A stretch of DNA of 51,138 nucleotides from Actinomycetes bacterium (GCA_021793515.1 JAJYSP010000021.1:1-51138), one strand, 5' to 3'; shown: positions 35,228 through 44,637, counted from the first letter of the stretch. Program-made: numbers and translations. Notes: a model not told the origin generated them from the sequence alone.

Positions 35228-36847
35228 GTGAAGCCAGACCTCTCCGGACTCTCCCCCCTCGACGTGAACCTCGCCACGCGCGCGTGCGTCGGCGACGCCA
35301 TCGGACGCTCGGCGGCCATGTTCCCCGACCGGGTCGCGGTCCTCGACCGCGCAGAACCGGTCACCTACCGTCAACTCGACGAAGCGGCCGAAGCGCTCGC
35401 TGTGTCGTTACACCGAATCGTCGACGAGCGCCAGACGCCCGTGACGATGCTGATGGGCAACTCGTGGCGGTTCCTCGCCACGTACTTCGCGTGCGCGAAG
35501 GCGTCCCTCGTGGCCATGCCGGTCAACGTAACCCTCGCGCCCTCGGACATCGAGTGGATTATCACCGACGCCGCGTCACCCGTCGTCGTCGTGGACGCCG
35601 CCTTCGTCCCGATCCTCGATGGCCTGCTCACAGAACTCACCACGGTCACGACGGTGATCGTCGTGGGTGACGCGTCACTCGCCAACACCCGCGTCACGAC
35701 CCTTCGCTGGGACGACCTCGCGGTCGGCGATGCTGCGCCCCTCGCCGTGCTCGTGGAGGATCGCGACACGGTCCAGTGCCTCTACACCTCGGGCACCACC
35801 TCACGTCCGAAGGGCGTCCTCGTCAGTCACCTCAGCGTGCTCGTCGCCAGTCTCACCAACGCCCTGATGATGGAGCACCGTTGGGGGACGGAGCCGTCGA
35901 CCCTACTCAACGTCCTTCCCCTCTTTCACACCACGGCGCTCAACACGCTCTGTCTGCCCGTGCTCGTCACCGGGGGGACCGTCGTCCTGCCGGGGCCCTT
36001 TACCCCCGCCGGGGTCCTCGACGCCGTCGAGGCGAACCAGGTCACGCACATGATGCTCCTACCGATGATGTGGGCCGCCATCGTGAATGAGCAGGCCAGC
36101 GCGCCACGCGATGTCACCTCGGTGCGCCGCGCCGTCTACGCGATGGCCCCCATGAGCCGTGAACTGCTCGACCGGGTCGACGCCACCTTCGCAAACGCCG
36201 CTGTCATCCTCGGATCGGGCCAGACCGAGGTGGTGCCCGCCACGGTGCTGCAGTGGCCCGAACACCGCACGTCGGCGCCCGAATCGTGGGGACCTTCCGT
36301 TCCCACGGTGCGCACCGACTGCCTCGACCTGGACGGTCACGTGGTGCCCGTGGATGAGACCGGTGAGATTGCCTACCGCGGTCCCCACGTCGCGAGCGGT
36401 TACTGGAACAACCGCGACGCCAACACGGCGGCCTTCGCCAAGGGCTGGTTCCACAGCGGTGACATCGGCCATCTCGACGCGAACGGAGTGGTCTGGTTCA
36501 GCGACCGGCTGAAGGACATCATCAAGACCGGCGGCGAGAACGTCTCGTCGGTCGACGTCGAGCGAGTCGTCAGTAGCGCCCCCGGCGTCGCCGAGAGCGT
36601 CATCGTCGGCGTGCCCGACGAGCACTGGGGCGAAGCCGTGTGGGCAGTCGTGGTGCCCGATGGGACACTCGACCCCGCGCTACTTGCCGCATCGGTCATC
36701 GCCTACGCCAAAGACCACCTGGCGGGGTTCCAGGTGCCCAAGCGGGTACTCGTCGCCGACCAGCTGCCCAAGACCGCGACCGGCAAGACCCGCAAACACG
36801 AGGTCCGCGACTGGGTTGCCACGCACACTCCCACCGACCCGGCGTAG
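35228..36847 (+). CDS. AMP-dependent acyl-CoA synthetase/ligase
   Basis: A 539-residue ANL-family enzyme. The phosphate-binding motif YTSGTTSRPKG (about 184-194), the adenine-binding region ILGSGQTE, the hinge SGDIGHLDANGVVWFSDRLKDIIKTGGENV and the C-terminal catalytic Lys in PKTATGKTRK are all visible. It activates a carboxylic acid to its acyl-CoA with ATP. The substrate is unknown but the preceding acyl-CoA dehydrogenase implies a fatty or branched acid. The GTG start has AAAGGA upstream. Confidence 0.92.
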   Translation: MKPDLSGLSPLDVNLATRACVGDAIGRSAAMFPDRVAVLDRAEPVTYRQLDEAAEALAVSLHRIVDERQTPVTMLMGNSWRFLATYFACAKASLVAMPVNVTLAPSDIEWIITDAASPVVVVDAAFVPILDGLLTELTTVTTVIVVGDASLANTRVTTLRWDDLAVGDAAPLAVLVEDRDTVQCLYTSGTTSRPKGVLVSHLSVLVASLTNALMMEHRWGTEPSTLLNVLPLFHTTALNTLCLPVLVTGGTVVLPGPFTPAGVLDAVEANQVTHMMLLPMMWAAIVNEQASAPRDVTSVRRAVYAMAPMSRELLDRVDATFANAAVILGSGQTEVVPATVLQWPEHRTSAPESWGPSVPTVRTDCLDLDGHVVPVDETGEIAYRGPHVASGYWNNRDANTAAFAKGWFHSGDIGHLDANGVVWFSDRLKDIIKTGGENVSSVDVERVVSSAPGVAESVIVGVPDEHWGEAVWAVVVPDGTLDPALLAASVIAYAKDHLAGFQVPKRVLVADQLPKTATGKTRKHEVRDWVATHTPTDPA

Positions 36848-36891
36848 GTCGTTCGCGTCGCCGATAGATTGCCACTAGGACAGGAGGCGTC

Positions 36892-37740
36892 GTGAAGGCT
36901 CGAACGGTGACCGTCGCCGCGATTCAGATGAATTCGGGCTCGAACCCCGAACAGAATCTCGAATCCGCGATCGCCCTGGTCGAACTCGCGGCGGACGAGG
37001 GCGCGACGTACGTTCAGGTTCCCGAGTACTTCAACTACTTCGGACCGTCGCAACGCTTCAACGACGTCGCCGAATCCATCCCCGGTTCCACGACCGCGCG
37101 CATGGCAGCGGTCGCGAAACGTCGGCGGATCCACCTTCATCTCGGCAGCATGCTCGAGCGCCGCGACGACGAGCGACCCTTTAACACGAGCGTCCTGCTC
37201 GATTCGTCGGGATCGATCGTCGCGACTTATCGCAAGACTCACCTCTTTGACGTCGACGTGCCCGGCGCCATCACCCACCGCGAGTCAGACGACCTGAGCG
37301 CTGGCGAGGAGCTCGTGGTCGCAAAACTGAAGCGCTTCAGCGTCGGGCTCTCGGTCTGCTTTGACGTGCGGTTCCCCGAGCTCTATCAGACGCTGGCCGC
37401 CAACGGGGCCGACGTGCTCGCCATTCCGGCCGCCTTCAACGCGAGCACGGGTAAGAGTCATTGGCACGTGCTCGTCCGATCACGAGCGATCGAGAACCAC
37501 GCCTTCGTCGTCGCCGCGACCCAGGCGGGCGTGACGAGCGACGGCATCGCGACCTACGGGCACGCGCTGATCGTCGACCCGTGGGGCGTGGTGCTCGCCG
37601 AGTCGTCGGGTGACCAACCCCAGGTCATCACCGCCACGCTCGACCTCGACGAGGTCTCGCGGCGTCGCGCGCAGATCGCGGTCACGCGCTTCCGACGACC
37701 CGCGTTGTACCGTCGACCAGTCCGGGTGATCGGGGCGTAG
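36892..37740 (+). CDS. Carbon-nitrogen hydrolase (nitrilase superfamily, Nit1/Nit2-like)
   Basis: A 282-residue nitrilase-superfamily hydrolase. The catalytic triad is visible: Glu45 in QVPEYFNY, Lys115 in TYRKTHLFD and Cys156 in SVCFDVRFPELY. The RKTHLFDVDVPG form matches Nit1/Nit2-type amidases (deaminated glutathione amidase or omega-amidase), so metabolite repair is likely. A GGAGG lies upstream of the GTG start. A short 6-bp-arm hairpin follows the stop at 37741-37758. Confidence 0.88.
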   Translation: MKARTVTVAAIQMNSGSNPEQNLESAIALVELAADEGATYVQVPEYFNYFGPSQRFNDVAESIPGSTTARMAAVAKRRRIHLHLGSMLERRDDERPFNTSVLLDSSGSIVATYRKTHLFDVDVPGAITHRESDDLSAGEELVVAKLKRFSVGLSVCFDVRFPELYQTLAANGADVLAIPAAFNASTGKSHWHVLVRSRAIENHAFVVAATQAGVTSDGIATYGHALIVDPWGVVLAESSGDQPQVITATLDLDEVSRRRAQIAVTRFRRPALYRRPVRVIGA

Positions 37741-37871
37741 CGTTACCCCGGAGTAACGGTCTTCGGTCACATGGGACCGCGCATCGGGCGACCTAGCATG
37801 GATCCCGGTGCCATCGGGCGCATTCGGCGGCACCGGACGAAACCATCCTGCGAGAAAGCCGTGAACCCCCC

Positions 37872-39263
37872 ATGAGCATGCCCAGCGCCTCCTACTCGAT
37901 CACCATGCGCGTCATCTTGGACGCGGCGTCGACCATTCCCGACATCGCCACCGCCGTCGCCGACGCCGGTGGACTCGTGACCGCCCTCGACGTCGTCGAG
38001 CCCATCGACGGCCACATGGTGGTCGACGTGACCTGCAACGCGAGTAACGAAGAGCACGCCGCAGTCCTCGGACGGGTCGTCGAGGCGGTCGTGGGCGCCT
38101 CGGTGCACGCGATCAGTGACCGCACGTTCCTCATGCACCTCGGGGGCACCATCGAGGTCAAGCCCAAGATTTCGCTCAAGACCCGCGACGACCTGTCGAT
38201 GGCCTATACCCCCGGCGTCGCGCGAATCTCGAACGCCATCGCCAAGGATAAGAGCCTCGCGCGCAACCTCACCATCAAGCGCAACACGGTGGCCGTCGTG
38301 ACCGACGGATCAGCCGTGCTCGGACTGGGCAATATCGGGCCCGAAGCCGCCCTGCCCGTCATGGAGGGTAAGGCCCTGCTCTTCAAGCGTTTCGCCGACA
38401 TCGACGCGTGGCCGGTCTGCCTCGACACCCAGGACGTCGACGAGATCGTTCGCATCGTGCAGTGCATCGCCCCGGTCTACGGCGGCATCAACCTCGAAGA
38501 CATCGCGGCGCCGCGGTGCTTTGAGATCGAACGTCGACTGCGCGACCTGCTCGACATTCCTGTCTTCCACGACGACCAGCACGGTACCGCGGTGGTCGTC
38601 TACGCCGCGCTGCGCAACGCCCTGCGCGTCGTCGGCAAGGAAATGAAGGATATCCGGGTCGTTATGCTCGGCGTCGGTGCCGCCGGCGTGGCGATCTCGA
38701 AGCTCTTGATGGCCGAGGGTGTCGGTGACATCATCGGGGTGAACCGCCACGGGATCTTGGACGAGAACGACCCGAACCTCGATGAGGATCGACGTTGGCT
38801 CGCCACGCACACCAACGTCGAGAAGCGCCGCGGCGACCTGACCGAGGCGATGCGCGGCGCCGACGTCTTCGTCGGCGTGTCCGGGCCGAACCTGGTCACT
38901 GAGGAGCAACTGACCGTCATGGCGCCGAAGTCAATCGTCTTCGCGCTGGCTAATCCCGACCCCGAAATCGACCCCCAGATCGCTCGTCGCCACGCCGCCA
39001 TCGTGGCGACGGGTCGAAGCGACGAGCCCAACCAGATCAATAACGTGCTGGCCTTCCCCGGGATCTTCCGCGGTCTGCTCGACGCAGGCGCCACCAAGAT
39101 CACCGAAGAGGTCGAGATCGCGGCCGGGCGTGCGATTGCGGACGCCGTGAGCTCCGATGACCTCTCGGCCAATTACATCGTGCCAACTGTGTTCAACGCC
39201 AGTGTCGCCAAGGCCGTCGCCGAAGCGGTCGGCAAGGTGGCGCGCGCCCACGCCGACGAGTAG
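37872..39263 (+). CDS. ACT-domain malic enzyme (NAD(P)-dependent)
   Basis: A 463-residue malic enzyme converting malate to pyruvate and CO2. An N-terminal ACT-like domain (about residues 5-80; [16 protein letters not shown]) precedes the malic fold: YTPGVARIS, the catalytic Lys and divalent-metal motif [10 protein letters not shown], and the NAD(P) Rossmann domain [17 protein letters not shown]. The ACT domain suggests allosteric control by an amino acid or other small ligand. The ATG at 37872 is used; a second ATG two codons later is possible. No other TCA genes are near. Confidence 0.93.
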   Translation: MSMPSASYSITMRVILDAASTIPDIATAVADAGGLVTALDVVEPIDGHMVVDVTCNASNEEHAAVLGRVVEAVVGASVHAISDRTFLMHLGGTIEVKPKISLKTRDDLSMAYTPGVARISNAIAKDKSLARNLTIKRNTVAVVTDGSAVLGLGNIGPEAALPVMEGKALLFKRFADIDAWPVCLDTQDVDEIVRIVQCIAPVYGGINLEDIAAPRCFEIERRLRDLLDIPVFHDDQHGTAVVVYAALRNALRVVGKEMKDIRVVMLGVGAAGVAISKLLMAEGVGDIIGVNRHGILDENDPNLDEDRRWLATHTNVEKRRGDLTEAMRGADVFVGVSGPNLVTEEQLTVMAPKSIVFALANPDPEIDPQIARRHAAIVATGRSDEPNQINNVLAFPGIFRGLLDAGATKITEEVEIAAGRAIADAVSSDDLSANYIVPTVFNASVAKAVAEAVGKVARAHADE

Positions 39264-39301
39264 GTCCCGAGGTACCGTCAGATTGTGGCCAAAGGGGGAC
39301 G

Positions 39302-39838
39302 ATGGGGCGACGAGGGCTGTATCTCGTAGTCGCGGTGCTCGTCGGTCTCTGGCCGATTGCGGTGTACGCCGGGACGGCTCCACTGGTCCTACACGGTGAT
39401 GGACTCGACAACCTTCGATTCGGTGCACACGCCGCGCTGGTCGAACGAACCCTCAGCGCCACACTTGGGCGTGCGACGAGCCCCCTCGCGTCAGCGCCCG
39501 GCTCGGTGCGATGCGGGGTGGACGCCGCCGCGGCCTGGCGCGGCGTGATCGTGTTCGTCAACCACGGGGTCTTCGTCGGTTACTCAGCCACCGCCAATGC
39601 GCGAACACCGGTTCGCGCCGACGACGGACTCGTCATTGGCGACACCGTGGCCCAGGCCCGCCAGATCTTTGGACGCAGACTTCGCGTCAGCGGCAACCAG
39701 GGCGGCGCGTGGTTCGCCCGCATCCCAACCGGCCGGTTCTACGGGTTCCTGACCCCGAGCGGGCCGCCACCGGGACCGCGATCAACCATCCTCAGCATCG
39801 AGGCCGGTCGAGTGGGCTGCCCGGCCATGACCCCGTGA
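39302..39838 (+). CDS. Secreted hypothetical protein
   Basis: A 178-residue protein with a signal peptide (MGRRGLYLVVAVLVGLWPIAVYA, cleavage probably near residue 23). The mature part contains two similar segments, DGLDNLRFGAHAALVERTLSATLG and DGLVIGDTVAQARQIFGRRL, resembling the repeat unit of SmpA/BLIP-like extracytoplasmic domains, which would make this a two-repeat exported protein. Two Cys (near residues 69 and 173) could form a disulfide. I do not recognise a specific family or function. It starts 38 bp after the malic enzyme stop. Confidence 0.72.
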   Translation: MGRRGLYLVVAVLVGLWPIAVYAGTAPLVLHGDGLDNLRFGAHAALVERTLSATLGRATSPLASAPGSVRCGVDAAAAWRGVIVFVNHGVFVGYSATANARTPVRADDGLVIGDTVAQARQIFGRRLRVSGNQGGAWFARIPTGRFYGFLTPSGPPPGPRSTILSIEAGRVGCPAMTP

Positions 39839-39882
39839 CCGTGACCCGCGTGGCGATCCGCCGATCGCCCGCGACGCCGACG

Positions 39883-40443
39883 TCACGTCTGCGGTTCGAA
39901 CGTTACGTCCTTGGTCTCGACGATCCCGGCGGTCCGTCCGGGGGCGGACTGCAGTCGCCAGTACAGATTCGTGTGCGCGATGACCGCTTCGGGCGGCGGC
40001 GCGCCCCACTGCGTGATGTCTGATGTGGTGTGCGCGTCGCTCACGAGCATCGCGTCGTAGCCTCGCGTAAACGCGCCGTGCAGCGTGCATCGAATGCACG
40101 CGTCAGTCTGGGCGCCTACGACGACGAGTCGTCCGACGCCAAGCCCCGAGAGGACATCCTCAAGTACGGTGTCCTCGAACGCGTCACCGTAGCTCTTGTC
40201 CACGAGCACCTCGGCGTCGTCGCGATGCAACTCGGGGACCAGCTGCCACGCCTCACTCCCACGTACGAGGTCTTCATCGTTGTGCTGCACCCAGACGACC
40301 GGGACCTGTTCTGAGCGGGCCTTCTCCACGACGCGGCCGATGTTGCCGACGACGGCGTCGCGTTCATAGGCGTCCTGGACGACATCGTTCTGCACGTCGA
40401 TGACGAGTAGCGCGGTGTTCGGGCGATTCGCGAGCGTAGACAT
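39883..40443 (-). CDS. Isochorismatase-family cysteine hydrolase
   Basis: A 186-residue isochorismatase-fold hydrolase. The Asp16-Lys83-Cys116 triad is intact: LLVIDVQND, VDKSYGDAF and AQTDACIRCTLHGAF. The family hydrolyses amides or vinyl ethers such as nicotinamide, N-carbamoylsarcosine or isochorismate; the substrate here is unknown. It is convergent with the secreted protein gene and divergent from hsp20 across a 263-bp gap. Confidence 0.9.
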   Translation of the reverse strand: MSTLANRPNTALLVIDVQNDVVQDAYERDAVVGNIGRVVEKARSEQVPVVWVQHNDEDLVRGSEAWQLVPELHRDDAEVLVDKSYGDAFEDTVLEDVLSGLGVGRLVVVGAQTDACIRCTLHGAFTRGYDAMLVSDAHTTSDITQWGAPPPEAVIAHTNLYWRLQSAPGRTAGIVETKDVTFEPQT

Positions 40444-40617
40444 GACGGCCTCCGATCCTCTGACGTACCGGTGACCGTAGCGGGCCCGACGCGAGACGAT
40501 CCGTGCGCCGACGCCGTTCGTCCAACGAAGTCCCGGACCCGTCGACGTCGCCGCCGCTTCGCACGTCTCCGGCGCCCATTCACCAACTTCACCCCCGTGG
40601 ATCAGGTATTTTGCCTG

Positions 40618-40644
40618 TTAGCACTCTCATACTACGAGTGCTAA
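40618..40644. promoter_or_regulatory. CIRCE element (HrcA operator) of hsp20
   Basis: Perfect CIRCE operator TTAGCACTC-N9-GAGTGCTAA, the binding site of the heat-shock repressor HrcA. A TAAAAT (-10-like) at 40642-40647 overlaps the right arm and TTAGCA at 40618 could serve as a -35 with 18-bp spacing, so repressor would block RNA polymerase. The rest of the 263-bp gap upstream (40444-40617) shows no gene. Confidence 0.93.
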
Positions 40645-40648
40645 AATA

Positions 40649-40674
40649 GATACGTCGAAGTGATTCGACGTATC
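40649..40674. repeat. 26-bp inverted repeat next to CIRCE
   Basis: Perfect inverted repeat GATACGTCGAA-GTGA-TTCGACGTATC (11-bp arms, GNRA-type loop if transcribed) four bases after the CIRCE element and about 20 bp before the hsp20 Shine-Dalgarno sequence. It could be a second operator or a leader-RNA hairpin that stabilises or thermally gates the message. A transcription start from the -10 above would fall near the left arm, so the RNA option depends on the true start. Confidence 0.7.
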
Positions 40675-40706
40675 AAGAGCAGAACAATCAAACAGGAGGT
40701 TTTCTT

Positions 40707-41141
40707 ATGGCTCTTGTTCGAACTGACGCATTCCGGGACATTGACCGGTTCCTCCAGCAATTCTGGGCCAGCCCCGACGTGGCTCGGACTCACTCGGTTC
40801 CGATGGACGCGTACCGCAACGGTGACTCGTTCTTGATCTTCGTCGACATGCCGGGCGTTGACCCGAAGGAGATCTCACTCACCGTCGAGAACAACGTCCT
40901 CACCGTCAAGGCGGAGCGAACTGCACCGAAGTCGGCCGAGGGCGTGGAGCGCCTGATGTCCGAGCGTCCCTACGGCACCTTCACCCGTCAGATCTTCCTC
41001 GGGACGAGTCTGGACTCTGAGAAGATCGACGCCGACTACGAGTCCGGTGTGCTCACCATCGCAATTCCGATCGCCGAGCACGCGAAGCCCCGCCGGGTCG
41101 AGGTCTCGTCCAAGGGCGACCGTAAGGTGATTTCAGCATAA
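40707..41141 (+). CDS. Hsp20/alpha-crystallin small heat-shock protein
   Basis: A 144-residue ATP-independent chaperone. The alpha-crystallin domain spans about residues 30-130: DMPGVDPKEISLTVENNVLTVKAER, then GTFTRQIFLGTSLDSEKIDADYESGVLTIAIPIAE. It is shaped like actinobacterial Hsp18/Hsp20. An AGGAGG is seven bases ahead of the ATG. Expression is expected to be HrcA-controlled through the CIRCE element. A strong terminator hairpin follows at 41148-41176. Confidence 0.96.
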   Translation: MALVRTDAFRDIDRFLQQFWASPDVARTHSVPMDAYRNGDSFLIFVDMPGVDPKEISLTVENNVLTVKAERTAPKSAEGVERLMSERPYGTFTRQIFLGTSLDSEKIDADYESGVLTIAIPIAEHAKPRRVEVSSKGDRKVISA

Positions 41142-41147
41142 GTCTCC

Positions 41148-41182
41148 GGGCCCGGCGTCCACGCGACGCCGGGCCCGCTTTC
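41148..41182. terminator. Bidirectional terminator after hsp20 / flippase-like gene
   Basis: Perfect 12-bp hairpin GGGCCCGGCGTC-CACGC-GACGCCGGGCCC, followed by GCTTTC on the plus strand. It lies between the convergent hsp20 and flippase-like genes and overlaps the latter's stop codon, so it probably terminates both. The T-tract is short. Confidence 0.82.
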
Positions 41183-42227
41183 AACCAGGTTCAGACGCTG
41201 ACGCTCGGCCATCGGCCGAGCGTTTCTCTCTCGGGCGACCACGCACGGCGAGAAGACCCACGGTCGACCATCCCGCCGCGATGGCGAGCCAGTACGCGAC
41301 CAGCCGGTAGATCAGCACCGCCGCCACCGTCGGCACGGTGGGCGCGCCGTAGGCGACGAGCACGACCGCGAGCCCACCCTCGACCAGACCGAGTCCACCG
41401 GGCGTGATCGGCAGCACGGCGAGAACTTGGGCGAGGCCGTAGGCGAGGATCACGCCACGCCACGGTATGGTGGCCCCGACCGACGCGAACGAGGCGACGA
41501 GGCAGAGTGCGTCCAAGACCCAGGCTGACGCGGCCCAGGACACCACCGTCACATAGCCCCGCCGGGACAGGTGGACCGCGTGCATCTCGGCGAAGAGCCG
41601 ATCGACGCGGGCCGACAGGTCCCCTTTTGGATGTCCGGTCAATCGACGCAGGGCCCTCACGAGTATCTCGAGGAGACGGATCATCGCGTTGCGTCGCATG
41701 AGTAGTGCGCCAACACTGAGCATGATCACGAGCAGCGCGAAGGTCGCCGCGAGGCCGGGAACGTGCGCACTCGTTGTCAGTGCGACGACGATACCAATGA
41801 GGATCACCAGACTCATCGCCACCGCCTGGGCGATCATGAGGGTCAGGATCGACCACCCGGCGACGGCGGACTCGACGCCGTGACGTCGGTAGTAGCGATA
41901 GCGGTAGAGACTCGAGACGGCCGGTTCGCCAGGCACGCTGAGCGCGATCGCGTCGTTGGCGATCGTGAGCGCGAAGAGCCCGCCCAAACCGAGCCGCTTG
42001 CCCACGGCGAGCACGCGTCGTTGCGCGAGCGCGAACGAGAGGAGGGAGCCACCCTCCGCGAGGACCGCGAGCACTGCGAAGGGCACCGAGATCGTCGCGA
42101 TCCGCGAGGATGCGCCCGCGAGTTCGCCGCGACGCGCGATGAGTAGCGCGAGCACGACGACCCCGACGACGACGCCGAGCGCCCAGCGGACCCAACCCCG
42201 GCGATGTTCGATGGCGAACGAGGACAT
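41181..42227 (-). CDS. Flippase-like membrane protein (LPG synthetase TM/UPF0104 type)
   Basis: A 348-residue integral membrane protein with about eight helices. The LPG_synthase_TM/UPF0104 (YbhN-type) signature is present: ANDAIALSVPGEPAVSS, and near the C-terminus PITPGGLGLVEGGLAVVL followed by IYRLVAYWLAIAAGW. The family includes the membrane half of MprF and other lipid-linked-substrate flippases. No soluble catalytic domain is attached. The ATG at 42227 is chosen; an in-frame TTG at 42236 is possible. It is divergent from the sulfatase gene. Confidence 0.82.
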   Translation of the reverse strand: MSSFAIEHRRGWVRWALGVVVGVVVLALLIARRGELAGASSRIATISVPFAVLAVLAEGGSLLSFALAQRRVLAVGKRLGLGGLFALTIANDAIALSVPGEPAVSSLYRYRYYRRHGVESAVAGWSILTLMIAQAVAMSLVILIGIVVALTTSAHVPGLAATFALLVIMLSVGALLMRRNAMIRLLEILVRALRRLTGHPKGDLSARVDRLFAEMHAVHLSRRGYVTVVSWAASAWVLDALCLVASFASVGATIPWRGVILAYGLAQVLAVLPITPGGLGLVEGGLAVVLVAYGAPTVPTVAAVLIYRLVAYWLAIAAGWSTVGLLAVRGRPREKRSADGRASASEPG

Positions 42228-42311
42228 CGGACCCAACCTATCGAGTGACTGGTCCGCGCACCGTCGTCCCAGACGTAGTGTGACGAGTGTTCATGCGGCG
42301 CGGGAGGGACT

Positions 42312-44600
42312 ATGTCCTCGACGTTTGGTGGTCGAATCGGGCGTGACTGGCGCGACTCGACGCCGTGGTGGCCCGAGACACCGACGGCGCCGGACGGGTC
42401 GGCGAACGTCGTGCTCGTCGTGCTCGACGACGTCGGCTTCGCGCAGTTGGGTTGCTACGGCTCGGACATCGAAACGCCGACCATCGACGCACTGGCGTCG
42501 GGCGGACTTCGATTCGCCAACTTTCACACGACGTCGCTCTGTTCGCCGACCCGCGCCTGCCTGCTCACCGGTCGGAACCATCACCGCAGTTCGATGGGTC
42601 GCGTCACCGACCTCGCGGTGGGCTACCCCGGGTACTACGGCCGACCACCGAAGGAGAACGGCTTTCTCTCCGAGATCCTGCGCGAGCACGGCTACGCCAC
42701 GTACGCAGTCGGCAAATGGCACCTCACACCCGAGGACGAGACGAGCATGGCCGGACCCCGCTCGACCTGGCCCCTCGCGAGAGGCTTTGACCGCTGGTAT
42801 GGATTCCACGGCGGCGAGACCCATCAGTTCAACCCCGCTCTCTTCGAGGACAACCACGCCGTACGACCCCCCGGCTCCTACGAAAGCGGCTATCACCTGA
42901 GCGAAGACCTCGCCGATCACGCGATCGCGTACCTCGGCGATTTGCGGGCCGTCGACGCGAGACAGCCCTTCTTCTTGTACGTCGCCACTGGCGCCTGCCA
43001 CTCCCCCCACCAGCCACCACCGCACTGGCGTGAGCGCTATCGCGGCCAGTTTGATGACGGCTGGGACGTCTGGCGTGAACGGACCTTCGCTCGGCAACGA
43101 TCTCTCGGACTCGTAACGGACGCCGCATCGTTGTCGCCCCGTCCGTCGTGGGTGCGACCGTGGGCGGACCTCGAACCCGACGAGCGCCGGGTGGCCGCAC
43201 GATTCATGGAGTCCTACGCCGGATTCTTGAGCCACGCCGACGAGCAGATTGGTCGCATCCTCGCGTTCATCGACGACCTCGGCGAGACCGACAACACCAT
43301 CGTGGTCCTCGTCTCAGATAACGGCGCGAGCGCCGAAGGCGGTGCCGACGGCTCGATCAACGACGTACGGCTGACCAATCTGGACCCCGCCGACCAAGCC
43401 GAGATGTTGACGCGGATCGACGAGATCGGTGGTCCGCTCACGCACAACAACTACCCCTGGGGCTGGACGATGGCCGGCAACACGCCGTTTCGTCGTTGGA
43501 AGCGTGAGGTCCACGAGGGTGGCGTGGCCGACCCCTGTATCGTGCGCTGGCCGGGTCACGTCGACGAGGGCGCCATTCGCCACCAGTTCACCCACGCCAT
43601 CGACGTCGCCCCCACGGTGCTCGAGCTGGTGAACATCGAGCCACCCGACGCGATCGATGGCACGGCACAAAGTCGCATCGACGGAGTGAGTTTCGCCTAC
43701 CTACTCGCGAGCAGCGCGGCCGACGCCCCCGAGCGACACGAAACCCAGTACTTCGAGATGTTCGGTTCACGGGCGCTCTACCACCGGGGCTGGAAAGCGG
43801 TCGCCTTCCATCCGGTCGGGCCGCTCTACGACGATCAGAATCCGAACGATGCGTTCGAGAACGACGTATGGGAACTCTATGACGTCATCGCCGATCCCAC
43901 CGAGACGACCGACCTCGCCCACGAACGGCCCGAGTTGCTCAACACGATGATTCTCCGATGGTGGCAGGAGGCCGAGCGCAACGACGTCCTCCCACTCGAC
44001 AACCGCGTCTTGTGGGCGTTGGTCCACCCCAAGCCCAGCCGATTCCCGCCGCGCGATCGATACCGCTACTTCCCCGGCGGATCGCCGGTCCCCGAACCGG
44101 TCGCGGTCAACGTGCGCAACCGGTCCCACGCGCTCGTCGTCGACGTCGAGATCCCCGATGGCGGGGCCAACGGCGTGCTCCTCGCCCTCGGCTCGGCGCT
44201 CGGCGGGTGGTCACTGCACCTCACCAACGGGCGGGTGCGCTACGTGCACAACCTCTACGGCAAGCAACGCCACGTCGTTACCGCCACCGAACCCCTCGGC
44301 GCCGGTCGTCACCGGGTCGTCTACGACTTCGTAAAGGACGAGGGGCTCGGCGGCTCCGGCACGATCACCGTCGATGGGGCCGTCGTGGCCTCGGGCGTCA
44401 TCCCCCGCTTCACACCATCGGGGTTCAACGGCGTCGGGGCCGGCCTCACCTGCGGATACGAGCTTGGACCGGCGGTCGGTGTCGACTACGCGGCGCCGTT
44501 CCCCTTCACCGGGACCATCGTGCGCGCCGAGGTCGAGGTGCGGGGCCCCGTAGTGCGCGACCCGCTCGCCGAACTCGAGGCGATCCTGTCGGAGCAGTGA
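42312..44600 (+). CDS. Type I sulfatase (arylsulfatase-like) with C-terminal extension
   Basis: A 762-residue sulfatase. The N-terminal alkaline-phosphatase-fold domain has VVLDDVG (metal Asp pair), the formylglycine motif Cys77-S-P-T-Arg81 within CSPTRACLLTGR, GKWHL and VLVSDNGA. Thr replaces the more usual Ser in CxPSR but the motif remains a sulfatase-type modification site. After about residue 560 a beta-rich C-terminal domain (LLLALGSALGGWSLHLTNGRVRYVHN) resembles a LamG/concanavalin-like module. No signal peptide is seen. Formylglycine-generating enzyme is not in the window. GGGAGG precedes the ATG. Confidence 0.9.
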   Translation: MSSTFGGRIGRDWRDSTPWWPETPTAPDGSANVVLVVLDDVGFAQLGCYGSDIETPTIDALASGGLRFANFHTTSLCSPTRACLLTGRNHHRSSMGRVTDLAVGYPGYYGRPPKENGFLSEILREHGYATYAVGKWHLTPEDETSMAGPRSTWPLARGFDRWYGFHGGETHQFNPALFEDNHAVRPPGSYESGYHLSEDLADHAIAYLGDLRAVDARQPFFLYVATGACHSPHQPPPHWRERYRGQFDDGWDVWRERTFARQRSLGLVTDAASLSPRPSWVRPWADLEPDERRVAARFMESYAGFLSHADEQIGRILAFIDDLGETDNTIVVLVSDNGASAEGGADGSINDVRLTNLDPADQAEMLTRIDEIGGPLTHNNYPWGWTMAGNTPFRRWKREVHEGGVADPCIVRWPGHVDEGAIRHQFTHAIDVAPTVLELVNIEPPDAIDGTAQSRIDGVSFAYLLASSAADAPERHETQYFEMFGSRALYHRGWKAVAFHPVGPLYDDQNPNDAFENDVWELYDVIADPTETTDLAHERPELLNTMILRWWQEAERNDVLPLDNRVLWALVHPKPSRFPPRDRYRYFPGGSPVPEPVAVNVRNRSHALVVDVEIPDGGANGVLLALGSALGGWSLHLTNGRVRYVHNLYGKQRHVVTATEPLGAGRHRVVYDFVKDEGLGGSGTITVDGAVVASGVIPRFTPSGFNGVGAGLTCGYELGPAVGVDYAAPFPFTGTIVRAEVEVRGPVVRDPLAELEAILSEQ

Positions 44601-44637
44601 CCGACGGCGTCGGGGCCCGGGGCGATAAGGTCGCCGC

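Noticed and set aside
40649-40674. HAIR element for HspR at the hsp20 dyad
   Set aside because: The HAIR consensus CTTGAGT-N7-ACTCAAG does not match GATACGTCGAA-N4-TTCGACGTATC in sequence or spacing.
42291-43235. 314-codon frame antisense to the sulfatase
   Set aside because: Composition typical of antisense shadows; the sulfatase motifs on the plus strand are unambiguous.
44601-44613. CCGACGGCGTCGG hairpin as a terminator between sulfatase and the YbjQ-like operon
   Set aside because: Only 5-bp arms with a 3-base loop and no T-tract; co-transcription of the sulfatase with the operon cannot be excluded on this basis.
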